Shown here one piece after another: positions 63,622-64,000 of a stretch of 64,000 nucleotides of DNA. The translations under genes were made by a program, and so were the position numbers. The notes below the pieces were generated by a model that ran no database searches, was not told the origin of the DNA, and saw only the letters and a program-made list of their open reading frames with translations. This DNA is from an uncultured Flavobacterium sp. (lineage in GTDB: Bacteria > Bacteroidota > Bacteroidia > Flavobacteriales > Flavobacteriaceae), in contig NZ_OX638201.1 of NCBI RefSeq assembly GCF_951805225.1, positions 4,650,001 to 4,714,000 on the forward strand, written 5' to 3'. Each line of letters starts with the position of its first letter. The first letter of the stretch is position 1.

Positions 63622-64000
63622 ATGTCAAAAAAGAACAATCCAATATCGATTATTGAAGAATCATTTTTGTCTCTAAAAAAATATTTAGAAACAAATGTAT
63701 CTACTAATGAAGCCGTTTTTACGGCTTCATTTATTATAGAACTGCAAAAAGAAACCAAGCAGATTCTAGAAATATGTAATATATTAAATCAAGATGCAGA
63801 TTTTATTCAGAAGCTTAATGAAACCGTAAATCCAGTTTTTTCTAAAGGTTTATTGTTTAAAGCAGAACACTTTTTTCTTTCGGATATTATTGATCTTTAC
63901 GAAAGAGAACCCGGACTTAAAAATGAAAAACAGGAATTTGTTCTGGCCTATTATTATGATGCTTTGCGCAATAAACATTTTGCAAACGAAAATTCTGTAA
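63622..64000 (+). CDS. Unrecognised protein, N-terminal part (cut by the window edge)
   Basis: The frame is open from ATG at 63622 to the edge: 126 codons starting MSKKNNPISIIEESFLSLKK. The sequence is helical and acidic (FTASFIIELQKETKQILEIC, DIIDLYEREPGLKNEKQEFV, LAYYYDALRNKHF), with no signal peptide. It begins 9 bases after the ATPase stop, so it belongs to the operon. The visible part could be a helical domain preceding an ATPase or another catalytic domain, but this cannot be judged. Confidence 0.8.
   Translation, partial: MSKKNNPISIIEESFLSLKKYLETNVSTNEAVFTASFIIELQKETKQILEICNILNQDADFIQKLNETVNPVFSKGLLFKAEHFFLSDIIDLYEREPGLKNEKQEFVLAYYYDALRNKHFANENSV

Overview
The window is AT-rich chromosomal DNA from a member of the Bacteroidota, almost certainly a Flavobacterium close to F. 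johnsoniae. The evidence is a recognisable SprE (type IX secretion / gliding) lipoprotein, a secreted GH8 enzyme with a type IX C-terminal sorting domain, a free-standing GldM-like protein, many Flavobacteriaceae-only small proteins, and repeated TAnnTTTG -7 promoter elements. No insertion sequence, integrase, prophage or CRISPR array was seen.

Layout. 1-16 kb is mostly minus-strand housekeeping: a DUF4175-type membrane protein (cut by the left edge), gltX, an SPFH protein, a holin-like/YtxH envelope cassette, glnS, a RelE/ParE-type toxin-antitoxin pair, folB, tRNA-Cys, the GldM-like protein, a LysE exporter, a head-GIN adhesin-like protein and rnr. A 916-base gap (7023-7938) carries two diverged copies of a 173-base repeat. 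At 16.1-16.9 kb a gene-free AT-rich region has clustered DnaA-box-like nonamers and sits where gene orientation flips from mainly minus to mainly plus: a candidate replication origin. 16.9-25.9 kb holds rpiB, tex, GH8, tatA, a GH3-family enzyme and a protein with nucleoside-phosphorylase-like motifs.

25.9-39.4 kb is a surface polysaccharide locus: a Wzz-like protein, a Wzx flippase, a methyltransferase, two polymerase/ligase-like membrane proteins, four glycosyltransferases, a UDP-glucuronate decarboxylase-like enzyme and a CapK-like adenylating enzyme. It also contains a decayed glycosyltransferase fragment and, beside an ORF6N-domain gene, a cluster of palindromes derived from a palindromic motif inside that gene.

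39.5-49 kb has purD, upp, DUF6427/DUF6341-type membrane proteins, a DUF4254-GT9 pair, a PaaE-like flavo-iron-sulfur reductase and an ABC exporter. 49.1-57.9 kb runs sprE, a bactofilin, and an F1Fo ATP synthase operon (atpZ/I, a membrane protein, atpB-E-F-H-A-G) without atpD and atpC. A terminator-like hairpin follows atpE, the subunit needed in most copies.

58.3-64 kb is an unusual operon: two coiled-coil proteins (one membrane-bound), a membrane-anchored substrate-binding protein fused to an OmpA peptidoglycan-binding domain, an ABC permease, an ABC ATPase, and an unrecognised protein running off the right edge. It looks like an importer tethered to the cell wall with dedicated coiled-coil partners and is the best candidate for an undescribed system here.
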